Below, piece after piece: positions 1 to 11,500 of a DNA stretch of 64,000 nucleotides. The notes beneath the pieces were generated by a model. The model was not told the DNA's origin, did no database searches, and saw nothing but the letters and a program-made list of their open reading frames with translations. The DNA comes from Limnomonas spitsbergensis (taxonomy: Eukaryota; Chlorophyta; Chlorophyceae; Chlamydomonadales), in assembly GCA_037349105.1 (NCBI GenBank), contig JAYJMM010000106.1, positions 496,001-560,000 on the forward strand, given 5' to 3'. Made by a program: the position numbers and the translations under genes. How positions within the stretch are numbered: position 1 is the first letter of the stretch; every line of letters starts with the position of its first letter.

Positions 1-3000
1 TCCTTGTGCTACATGGCACCACACACGAATGGGTGAGGGGCTCAGGGTTGAGGGAGTACCCTAGCCACCGCGTCCTTGTGCTACATGGCACCACACACGA
101 GTGGGTGAGGGGCTCAGGGTTGAGGGAGTACCCTAGCCACCACGTCCTTGTGCTACATGGCACCACACACGAGTGGGTGAGGGGCTCAGGGTTGAGGGAG
201 TACCCTAGCCACCGCGTCCTTGAGCTACACGGCACCACACACGAGTGGGTGAGGGGCTCAGGGTTGAGGGAGTACCCTAGCCACCACGTCCTTGTGCTAC
301 ATGGCACCACACACGAATGGGTGAGGGGCTCAGGGATGAGGGAGTACCCTAGCCACCACGTCCTTGAGCTACATGGTACCACACACGAGTGGGTGAGGGG
401 CTCAGGGTTGAGGGAGTACCCTGGCCACCGCGTCCTTGTGCTACACGGCACCACACACGAGTGGGTGAGGGGCTCAGGGTTGAGGGAGTACCCTAGCCAC
501 CGCGTCCTTGAGCTACACGGCACCACACACGAGTGGGTGAGGGGCTCAGGGTTGAGGGAGTACCCTAGCCACCACGTCCTTGTGCTACATGGCACCACAC
601 ACGAGTGGGTGAGGGGCTCAGGGTTGAGGGAGTACCCTAGCCACCGCGTCCTTGAGCTACACGGCACCACACACGAGTGGGTGAGGGGCTCAGGGTTGAG
701 GGAGTACCCTACCCCCCCCCCCTTGTGCTACATGGCACCACACACGAGTGGGTGAGGGGCTCAGGGTTGAGGGAGTACCCTAGCCACGCGTCCTTGAGCT
801 ACACGGCACCACACACGAGTGGGTGAGGGGCTCAGGGTTGAGGGAGTACCCTACCCCCCCCCCCTTGTGCTACATGGCACCACACACGAGTGGGTGAGGG
901 GCTCAGGGTTGAGGGAGTACCCTAGCCACCGCGTCCTTGTGCTACATGGCACCACACACGAGTGGGTGAGGGGCTCAGGGTTGAGGGAGTACCCTAGCCA
1001 CCGCGTCCTTGAGCTACACGGCACCACACACGAGTGGGTGAGGGGCTCAGGGTTGAGGGAGTACCCTAGCCACCGCGTCCTTGAGCTACATGGCACCACA
1101 CACGAATGGGTGAGGGGCTCAGGGTTGAGGGAGTACCCTAGCCACCACGTCCTTGAGCTACATGGCACCACACACGAATGGGTGAGGGGCTCAGGGTTGA
1201 GGGAGTACCCTAGCCACCGCGTCCTTGAGCTACATGGCACCACACACGAATGGGTGAGGGGCTCAGGGTTGAGGGAGTACCCTAGCCACCACGTCCTTGA
1301 GCTACATGGCACCACACACGAATGGGTGAGGGGCTCAGGGTTGAGGGAGTACCCTAGCCACCACGTCCTTGAGCTACATGGCACCACACACGAATGGATG
1401 AGGGGCTCAGGGTTGAGGGAGTTCCCTAGCCACCACGTTCTTGAGCTACACGGCACCACACACGAATGGGTGAGGGGCTCAGGGTTGAGGGAGTACCCTA
1501 GCCACCACGTCCTTGTGCTACATGGCACCACACACGAATGGGTGAGGGGCTCAGGGTTGAGGGAGTACCCTAGCCACCGCGTCCTTGTGCTACATGGCAC
1601 CACACACGAGTGGGTGAGGGGCTCAGGGTTGAGGGAGTACCCTAGCCACCACGTCCTTGTGCTACATGGCACCACACACGAGTGGGTGAGGGGCTCAGGG
1701 TTGAGGGAGTACCCTAGCCACCGCGTCCTTGAGCTACACGGCACCACACACGAGTGGGTGAGGGGCTCAGGGTTGAGGGAGTACCCTAGCCACCACGTCC
1801 TTGTGCTACATGGCACCACACACGAATGGGTGAGGGGCTCAGGGATGAGGGAGTACCCTAGCCACCACGTCCTTGAGCTACATGGTACCACACACGAGTG
1901 GGTGAGGGGCTCAGGGTTGAGGGAGTACCCTGGCCACCGCGTCCTTGTGCTACACGGCACCACACACAAGTGGGTGAGGGGCTCAGGGTTGAGGGAGTAC
2001 CCTAGCCACCGCGTCCTTGAGCTACACGGCACCACACACGAGTGGGTGAGGGGCTCAGGGTTGAGGGAGTACCCTAGCCACCACGTCCTTGTGCTACATG
2101 GCACCACACACGAGTGGGTGAGGGGCTCAGGGTTGAGGGAGTACCCTAGCCACCGCGTCCTTGAGCTACACGGCACCACACACGAGTGGGTGAGGGGCTC
2201 AGGGTTGAGGGAGTACCCTAGCCACCACGTCCTTGTGCTACATGGCACCACACACGAGTGGGTGAGGGGCTCAGGGATGAGGGAGTACCCTAGCCACCAC
2301 GTCCTTGAGCTACATGGTACCACACACGAGTGGGTGAGGGGCTCAGGGTTGAGGGAGTACCCTGGCCACCGCGTCCTTGTGCTACACGGCACCACACACG
2401 AGTGGGTGAGGGGCTCAGGGTTGAGGGAGTACCCTAGCCACGCGTCCTTGAGCTACACGGCACCACACACGAGTGGGTGAGGGGCTCAGGGTTGAGGGAG
2501 TACCCTACCCCCCCCCCCTTGTGCTACATGGCACCACACACGAGTGGGTGAGGGGCTCAGGGTTGAGGGAGTACCCTAGCCACGCGTCCTTGAGCTACAC
2601 GGCACCACACACGAGTGGGTGAGGGGCTCAGGGTTGAGGGAGTACCCTACCCCCCCCCCCTTTTGCTACATGGCACCACACACGAGTGGATGAGGGGCTC
2701 AGGGTTGAGGGAGTTCCCTAGCCACCGCGTCCTTGTGCTACATGGCACCACACACGAGTGGGTGAGGGGCTCAGGGTTGAGGGAGTACCCTAGCCACCAC
2801 GTCCTTGTGCTACATGGCACCACACACGAGTGGGTGAGGGGCTCAGGGTTGAGGGAGTTCCCTAGCCACCACGTCCTTGTGCTACATGGCACCACACACG
2901 AGTGGGTGAGGGGCTCAGGGTTGAGGGAGTTCCCTAGCCACCACGTCCTTGTGCTACACGGCACCACACACGAGTGGGTGAGGGGCTCAGGGTTGAGGGA

Positions 3001-5592
3001 GTACCCTAGCCACCACGTCCTTGTGCTACATGGCACCACACACGAATGGGTGAGGGGCTCAGGGTTGAGGGAGTGCCCTGGCCACCACGTCCTTGTGCTA
3101 CATGGCACCACACACGAGTGGGTGAGGGGCTCAGGGTTGAGGGAGTACCCTAGCCACCGCGTCCTTGAGCTACACGGCACCACACACGAGTGGGTGAGGG
3201 GCTCAGGGTTGAGGGAGTTCCCTAGCCACCACGTCCTTGAGCTACATGGCACCACACACGAGTGGGTGAGGGGCTCAGGGTTGAGGGAGTACCCTAGCCA
3301 CCACGTCCTTGTGCTACATGGCACCACACACGAGTGGGTGAGGGGCTCAGGGTTGAGGGAGTACCCTAGCCACCGCGTCCTTGAGCTACATGGCACCACA
3401 CACGAGTGGGTGAGGGGCTCAGGGTTGAGGGAGTACCCTAGCCACCACGTCCTTGTGCTACATGGTACCACACACGAGTGGGTGAGGGGCTCAGGGTTGA
3501 GGGAGTACCCTAGCCACCGCGTCCTTGTGCTACATGGCACCACACACGAGTGGGTGAGGGGCTCAGGGTTGAGGGAGTGCCCTGGCCACCACGTCCTTGA
3601 ACTACATGGCACCACACACGAGTGGGTGAGGGGTCAGGGTTGAGGGAGTACCCTAGCCACCACGTCCTTGTGCTACATGGCACCACACACGAGTGGGTTC
3701 GGGGCTCAGGGTTGAGGGAGTACCCTAGCCACCGCGTCCTTGAGCTACACGGCACCACACACGAGTGGGTGAGGGGCTCAGGGTTGAGGGAGTACCCTAG
3801 CCACCACGTCCTTGTGCTACATGGCACCACACACGAATGGGTGAGGGGCTCAGGGATGAGGGAGTACCCTAGCCACCACGTCCTTGATCTACATGGTACC
3901 ACACACGAGTGGGTGAGGGGCTCAGGGTTGAGGGAGTACCCTGGCCACCGCGTCCTTGTGCTACACGGCACCACACACGAGTGGGTGAGGGGCTCAGGGT
4001 TGAGGGAGTACCCTAGCCACCGCGTCCTTGAGCTACACGGCACCACACACGAGTGGGTGAGGGGCTCAGGGTTGAGGGAGTACCCTAGCCACCACGTCCT
4101 TGTGCTACATGGCACCACACACGAGTGGGTGAGGGGCTCAGGGTTGATGGAGTACCCTAGCCACCGCGTCCTTGAGCTACACGGCACCACACACGAGTGG
4201 GTGAGGGGCTCAGGGTTGAGGGAGTACCCTAGCCACCACGTCCTTGTGCTACATGGCACCACACACGAATGGGTGAGGGGCTCAGGGATGAGGGAGTACC
4301 CTAGCCACCACGTCCTTGAGCTACATGGTACCACACACGAGTGGGTGAGGGGCTCAGGGTTGAGGGAGTACCCTGGCCACCGCGTCCTTGTGCTACACGG
4401 CACCACACACGAGTGGGTGAGGGGCTCAGGGTTGAGGGAGTACCCTAGCCACGCGTCCTTGAGCTACACGGCACCACACACGAGTGGGTGAGGGGCTCAG
4501 GGTTGAGGGAGCACCCTACCCCCCCCCCCTTGTGCTACATGGCACCACACACGAGTGGGTGAGGGGCTCAGGGTTGAGGGAGTACCCTAGCCACCGCGTC
4601 CTTGAGCTACACGGCACCACACACGAATGGGTGAGGGGCTCAGGGTTGAGGGAGTACCCTAGCCACCGCGTCCTTGAGCTACACGGCACCACACACGAGT
4701 GGGTGAGGGGCTCAGGGTTGAGGGAGTACCCTAGCCACCACGTCCTTGTGCTACATGGCACCACACACGAGTGGGTGAGGGGCTCAGGGTTGAGGGAGTA
4801 CCCTAGCCACGCGTCCTTGAGCTACACGGCACCACACACGAGTGGGTGAGGGGCTCAGGGTTGAGGGAGTACCCTGGCCACCGCGTCCTTGTGCTACACG
4901 GCACCACACACGAGTGGGTGAGGGGCTCAGGGTTGAGGGAGTACCCTAGCCACGCGTCCTTGAGCTACACGGCACCACACACGAGTGGGTGAGGGGCTCA
5001 GGGTTGAGGGAGTTCCCTAGCCACCGCGTCCTTGTGCTACATAGCACCACACACGAGTGGGTGAGGGGCTCAGGGTTGAGGGAGTACCCTAGCCACCGCG
5101 TCCTTGAGCTACACGGCACCACACACGAGTGGGTGAGGGGCTCAGGGTTGAGGGAGTACCCTAGCCACCACGTCCTTGTGCTACATGGCACCACACACGA
5201 GTGGGTGAGGGGCTCAGGGTTGAGGGAGTACCCTAGCCACCACGTCCTTGTGCTACATGGCACCACACACGAGTGGGTGAGGGGCTCAGGGTTGAGGGAG
5301 TACCCTAGCCACCGCGTCCTTGAGCTACATGGCACCACACACGAGTGGGTGAGGGGCTCAGGGTTGAGGGAGTACCCTAGCCACCACGTCCTTGTGCTAC
5401 ATGGTACCACACACGAGTGGGTGAGGGGCTCAGGGTTGAGGGAGTACCCTAGCCACCGCGTCCTTGTGCTACATGGCACCACACACGAGTGGGTGAGGGG
5501 CTCAGGGTTGAGGGAGTGCCTTGGCCACCACGTCCTTGAACTACATGGCACCACACACGAGTGGGTGAGGGGTCAGGGTTGAGGGAGTACCC
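1..5592 (+). repeat. 72-bp minisatellite array (about 77 copies) containing a sirtuin exon
   Basis: A head-to-tail array of a 72-bp unit (24 codons) fills the left edge and continues off the window. Because 72 is divisible by 3, one forward and one reverse frame stay open for long stretches. The forward frame reads HGTTHEW followed by VRGSGLREYPSHRVLEL. The SHRVLELHGTTHE part matches the sirtuin segment that precedes the first zinc-binding CxxC, including the catalytic His of ELHG. In the unit the coding part is followed by GA|GTGGGT, a usable 5' splice site that joins in frame to the exon at 6326. Variants include GTGCTA/GAGCTA, CACG/CGCG, a poly-C version (for example near 712, 853, 2510 and 2650) and units one or two bases shorter. 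The long ORFs are probably a by-product of unit length rather than a repeat protein. Confidence 0.95.
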
Positions 5593-8500
5593 TAGCTTCA
5601 ATTTCTGGAACTACCCGGCACCTAGCCAGTGGGTTGAGGCCTTGCCCTGGCCAAAACGGCTATAATTCTCACGTCACCGCACAGATACTAGGTAGGGTGC
5701 AGGTTTTAGATTGAAGTGAGATTGCGCACAGCTGTGGAAATTGGAAACACGATGCTTATTGGTCAGGCTGACATGGGCTGCTGACAATTGCGCCCAGCCC
5801 TTGAGGTTGATTCCTCCTTGCCTCCCTCTGCCTGCCTGCCTCCCTGCCTCCCTGCTTGCCTCAATGGTAATGGCGGGTCGCCCTGGCTTCAGCAACGGAT
5901 GGACTGCATTGTATTCTTGTTGCATGCCTGGCTTGCCTGTCTGCGTGCCTGTCCGCCTGTCTGTCTGTCAGCCTGCCTGCCTGCTTGCCTGCCTCAATGG
6001 CAATGGCGGGGCGCCCTAGCTTCAGCAACGGATGGGCTGCATTTTGTTCTTGCTGCATGCCTGGCGTTGGTTCTTCCTACCACGCTTACAGGTGGGTCAT
6101 TACTAGCTGTCCTTCACATACAGAGACAGTATTTTTCCTGATGACCCCAATTTCTGTTGGCAGGGTATAGGGTTCAGGGACTGCTGTTTTTCTGATGACC
6201 TCAAAATCTGTTTGCTTCCTCATTTGGTTTGCTGACTTCCGGGTTTCCCCAACATCTGTTTGCTTCCTCATTTGGTTTGCTGACTTCCTGGTTTCCCCAA
6301 TTTCTGTTTGCTTCGTTGCTGCCAGGGTGCGCTGTTTATCATGTGGGGCCATCACCTGCCGCACCGCCATGCAAGATGAGCTGTCAGTGCTCAACCCGGG
6401 GGCTGCCGCACTCGTGGCCAGGCTGACTTCAGAGGCTGAGGAAGATGCAGGTGTGCGAAGATATGATGCAGGGCTTGATATGAGTGTTAGTGTGGGACTG
6501 TGGGTACTTGTCTTTTAGGCTGATATCAGAAGCACAGGAGGATGCAGGTGTGTCAAAGTATCAGGGGGTGGAGGTGGTTCACCTGGGTGCGAGTGTAGAC
6601 TACTGCACTCGAGTCGGGGCTGATTTCAGAGGTAGAGGTAGATGCAGGTGTGTGAAGATATGATGGAGGGGTTGATTTGAACTTTAGTGTGGGACTGTGG
6701 GTACTAGTGCCAGGGCTGATTTCAGCGGTAGAGGGTGATGCAGGTGTGTGTGGGCATGGGTATGAGTGCCAGGTTTGGCATGGGTGCCGATCAGTGATTC
6801 TTTTGGTGATGTCAGCTATTCATTGTTGGGTACTGAAATTTCCAAAACGAGCGCCGCAGGCGCAACAAAATCTTGATTCTCAGTGTTTCCTGCCCGTTTC
6901 GGATCTTTTCGGTACTAAGTGACTGTATTGGACTACAAGACCAATGATTGTTCGACACAGTGTTTCGGTTCCTAGTACCGACTAAAATAATCACTGGTGT
7001 CGATGCGGGTGTGGGCCTGGGTGCATCTGGGTTGGTCGCTCCTATAGGTAGACGCAGGCGTGGGGAAGGGGGGGAAGGATGCCGCAGGTGACCGATGTGC
7101 AGGGGGACGCGGCAGGGCTGGTAATGGGACAGGTGGGTGGGGCCAAGGAGGGTGACAGCTGATTTGTGGCTGTGCATGGCCCTCGGTTGTTAGCCAGGTG
7201 CTGCGGTGAGGGAGGCATGGTCATCATCATCCCCTAGTCAGTAGCGGCTGGGTGGTTGATGGACGTGTGTTCAGGGGAGGGGGTGCTGAGGCAGGCGCTT
7301 GGATCCCCCCACATGACTGCCCTTTGAACCCATATATCGGCAGAGACGGCAATGCTGTGTCTGCCTGTCGCTGATGCAGCACTAGACTATGGGGGTGTAC
7401 CTCTTTGTAACCCGAAACCATGAATCCTAATCCTGAAAGGCTGCGGCTGTTCGTTGCTGATTCGGCGTTGACCGCCCATCTGTACCCAAAGACCTGAAAT
7501 GGGTGGATGGGGTGAGTTCGGTCAGAATCAAGCAGTCTATGGGACCATTCTGGCCTTCAAATCCAGAAGCTGGAAAAGTTTTTGAATTTCGACGATTCCT
7601 CGACCCTCAAAATGGCCAAACAGGACAGGAGAGCCACACTTCTGTACATGCTCAACTTTCTCTTGAACCCATCTTCAGATGCCCTGTGTGGGTGTGTAAT
7701 AGTGTGGGAGTGTAATAGTGTGTGCACTAGTGTATTTTCTGACCATGACTCTATACTGCCTGTTCTGTCCAGTATTCTGTACTGCCTGTCCTATACCCTA
7801 AGCCCTAAACCCTACCCCCCTCAGGCAGTCTGACGACTGAGGCCTGGCATCGAGCCCTGCGTGCCGGCTCTGTAGAGCGCGGGGCGCTCAGCAGACAGCC
7901 GGACTCTAGCAGCTTAGATGACAGCACCGGGCAGGGCACCGACAAGACGAGCAGAGCTGCCAGCATGGTAGGCAGAGTCGAGCCGCTGGTGTTGTCACTT
8001 GATGCTGGGGCAGGCATGCGCAGATGAGGGAATGTCTGCATGCATGCCCAGACATTCCCTCAGGGGCATGGGCACGGAGCATGCATGCTCAGACATTCCC
8101 TCAGGGGCATGGGCACGGAGCATGCATGCGCAGACATTCCCTCAGGGGCATGGGCACGGAGCATGCATGCGCAGACATTCCCTCAGGGACATGGGCACGG
8201 AGCATGCATGCAGACATTCCCTCAGGGACATGGGCACAAAGCATGCATGCTCAGACATTCCCTCAGGGGCATGGGCACGGAGCATGCATGCTCAGACATT
8301 CCCTCAGGGACATGGGCACGGAGCATGCATGCAGACATTCCCTCAGGGACATGGGCACGGAGCATGCATGCTCAGACATTCCCTCAGGGACATGGGCACG
8401 GAGCATGCATGCTCAGACATTCCCTCAGGGACATGGGCACGGAGCATGCATGCTCAGACATTCCCTCAGGGACATGGCACGGAGCATGCATGCGCAGACA

Positions 8501-11500
8501 TTCCCTCAAGGGCATGGGCACGGAGCATGCATGCTCCGTGCCCACGCCCCTGAGGCCGGCACCCCTGGGGCTGTCTCATGCGTGGCAGAAAATGTCATGC
8601 ATGCCATATCTGCTTGCATGGTCTCTCCACTGTCTGCCATCCTGGACCTGCTAGCTCTTCCCTTATACTGTCTGGGCAGGCGTGCTGGTTTTAGTGGTCT
8701 GATATCCTTAGGGAGAGGGGGGGACTGCAACACCTGCGAGTCTGCAACTGCCCCTCCACTCCTCCATATGACATCTGCCCCCTACCCCTACCCCCTACCC
8801 CCTGCCCCCTGCCCCCTACCCCCTACCCCCTACACCCTACCCCCTACCCCCCTACCCCCTACCCCCTACCCCTACCCCCTACCCCCCTACCCCGTGCCCC
8901 CTACCCCCTACCCCGTGCCCCCTACCCCCTACCCCGTGCCCCCTACCCCCTACCCCCTGCCCCCTGCCCCCTACCACCTACCCCCTGCTCCCTACCCCCT
9001 ACCCCCTACCCCCTACCCCCTACCCCCTACCCCCTACCCCCTACCCCTACCCCCCTACCCCCAACACCCGTACCCCCTGGCCTCTGCCCCCTACCCCCTG
9101 CCCCCTACCCCCTACCCCCTACCCCCTACCCCCTACCCCCTACCCCCTACCCCCTACCCCCTACCCCCTACCCCCTACCCCCTACCCCCTACCCCGTGCC
9201 CCCTGCCACCTGCCACCTACCACCTGCCCCCTACCCCCTACCCCCTACCCCCTACCCCCTACCCCCTACCCCCTACCCCCTACCCCCTACCCCCCTACCC
9301 CCTACCTCCTACCCCTACCCCCCTACCCCCAACACCCGTACCCCCTGGCCTCTGCCCCCTACCCCCTACCCCCTACCCCCTATTCCCTACCCCCTGTCCC
9401 CTACCCCCTACCCCCTACCCCCTGCATCCTACCCCTACCCCCTGCCCCCTACCCCACCTGCCCCCTGCCCCCTGCCCCGTACCCCCTACCCCTGCCCCCT
9501 ACCCCCTGCCCCCTACCCCCTGCCCCCTACCCCTGCCCCCTACCCCTGCCCCCTGCCCCGTACCCCCTACCCCTGCCCCCTACCCCCTGCCCCGTACCCC
9601 CTGCCCCCTACCCCCTGCCCCCTACCCCTGCCCCCTACCCCTGCCCCCTACCCCCTACCCCGTACCCCCTACCCCTGCCCCCTACCCCCTGCCCCGTACC
9701 CCCTACCCCTGCCCCCTACCCCCTGCCCCCTAACCCTGCCCCCTACCCCTGCCCCCACCCCCTGCCCCATACCCCTGCCCCATACCCCTGCCCCATACCC
9801 TTGTAACCCTTGCCCCATACCCCAACCAAATCAGGCTGCTCATATTTGCACTGAAAACTAGATCTCAAACACATCCTTAAGCTAGTACCCTTCAGCCGGT
9901 ATCATTAAAAAATTAACTTCAAGAGACATCTTTGCACCACAGCCTCAAGCAGCATCCTTCATCGTTTTGTGATCCCCTTCAGGATGTCCTAGATCCTGTG
10001 GTAGTTTATATTTTCTCTCACATGTCTTCCTCAACACAGGGTCGGGAGTTTAAATACCGTGAACCATTTATTTCTTCCACCCTGTCTCCCAGAGGGTCAT
10101 GGGGCCTGACGTTGACCTATTGATTCCATCCATAAGCCACTTCCTCTAAACAGCATCCTTTCAATGTGTCTGTCCTCCACACACAATGCGGTCTTGAAGT
10201 CCGTTGGTGCATTGAGCTTGATTATGCCGAATATGCATCAGCAAGCACGTATTTCCATCATGTAACCTCTCCCCACCATGGAGCCTGATGATAATGTTGA
10301 TATTTTGAATGCTAGAAGAGGCTCCATCGCGCCACTCTTACTTCGTTACTTTCTTACTGTCAGCGTGATCCCCCCCACGCCACACACACGTCCCTGTCGG
10401 TCTATTTGTGTTGTTCGTGTGTCGTCCGTTGTTTCTGTTGCTGGTGCTTTGGTTTGGTCGCTCCCGCCTGTTTCGTTCCTCACTTTCTGGTTGCTCCCCG
10501 GTTTGCTCTGCCTGGCCCTTTCGCAAAAGGCTGTGGATGGTTGCGTCAACTTTGTAACGAAACACACGCAGGAGGTTCCCGTTATGAGGCCGGATGGGGA
10601 CATCGAGATTGCCGACGCAGGAAAAGGCTTTATTGTGCCGTCCTGCCGGGCCTGCAACAGCGGTATACTCAAGCCGGACGTTGTTTTCTTCGGTGCGTAT
10701 TCGTTCTTAGGGCGCAGACAGGGTGTGGGTGCATTCGCTTGTCGGAAAGGGTTGTTTTTACCACCTGGGATGAGGGCACAGAATTGTTTGGGGAAGCTGT
10801 AAGGAGATAAAGCAGGTTGTTGATTGGATCGGAAATTCATGGTGTGGAGTCAACCTTGTAGAAACCCTGGATGGAAACCATCGGAAACCCTGATGTAGGA
10901 CCAGATGTACGAACCCTCGCATGGTAAAACCTGCAACGTAAGACCTGATGGAAGCTCTCTCTTTCTGTATCGGGGGGGCTGATAGGCAGAGGAATTTATC
11001 TTCTCCCACCTACAGTTTTGCCCTGCCTGTTCTGGAGCTCACCTACCAGCTGACGGCATCCCTAATCTCCGGGCCTTAGAGCATCTGACTGTCAATGACT
11101 TGCCACCTCTGGGCCCTGCTCAAAAAGGCTTGGCCGCGTGGGCGCCTTACTAAAGAGTTGGGAGGAAGGATGGATATAAACACAAGGGAGCAGGACAAAA
11201 ATGGAGTAAAATGGAAGGTCAAGTCAAGGACTGATAATGAAGTGAGGAGCATCCGACTGTGCAAGCTGGAAAAGCTGACTGCCCCGCTGACTTTGTGTCC
11301 TGCCCTTTCAGGTGATGGCATCCCTAAGCCCCGGGCTGCTGAGGCCATGACCCTGGCATCAGAGTGCGACCTTATGATCACAATAGGTGAGCGGTTGCAT
11401 CCGCTTAGCAGGCGAAAATCCTTAACCCTAAACCCTAGGTGGGCCCTTAGAGGGGTCCCAAAAATACCCCCCACTACGTGTCCCTTCACGTAGTGGGGGG

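Noticed and set aside
6..5582. Long ORFs (up to 553 codons) on both strands of the 72-bp array, which could be repeat proteins
   Set aside because: The period is a multiple of three, so one open unit frame gives long ORFs automatically on both strands. The unit contains splice sites and an intron-like GGGTGAGGGG part.
6518..6740. Extra sirtuin exons from the GGCTGATTTCAG...GATGCAG copies
   Set aside because: With the phase of the upstream exon they give an immediate TGA, and the in-phase 7825-7967 exon makes them unnecessary.
8775..9828. Interstitial telomere or chromosome end
   Set aside because: The unit is CCCCTAC/CCCCTGC, not CCCTAAA or CCCTAAAA; genes continue on both sides.
8024..9861. 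569-codon Pro/Tyr-rich ORF (PLPPTPYPLPP), which could look like a cell-wall protein
   Set aside because: The frame runs through two unrelated tandem arrays inside a sirtuin intron; composition follows CCCCTAC directly.
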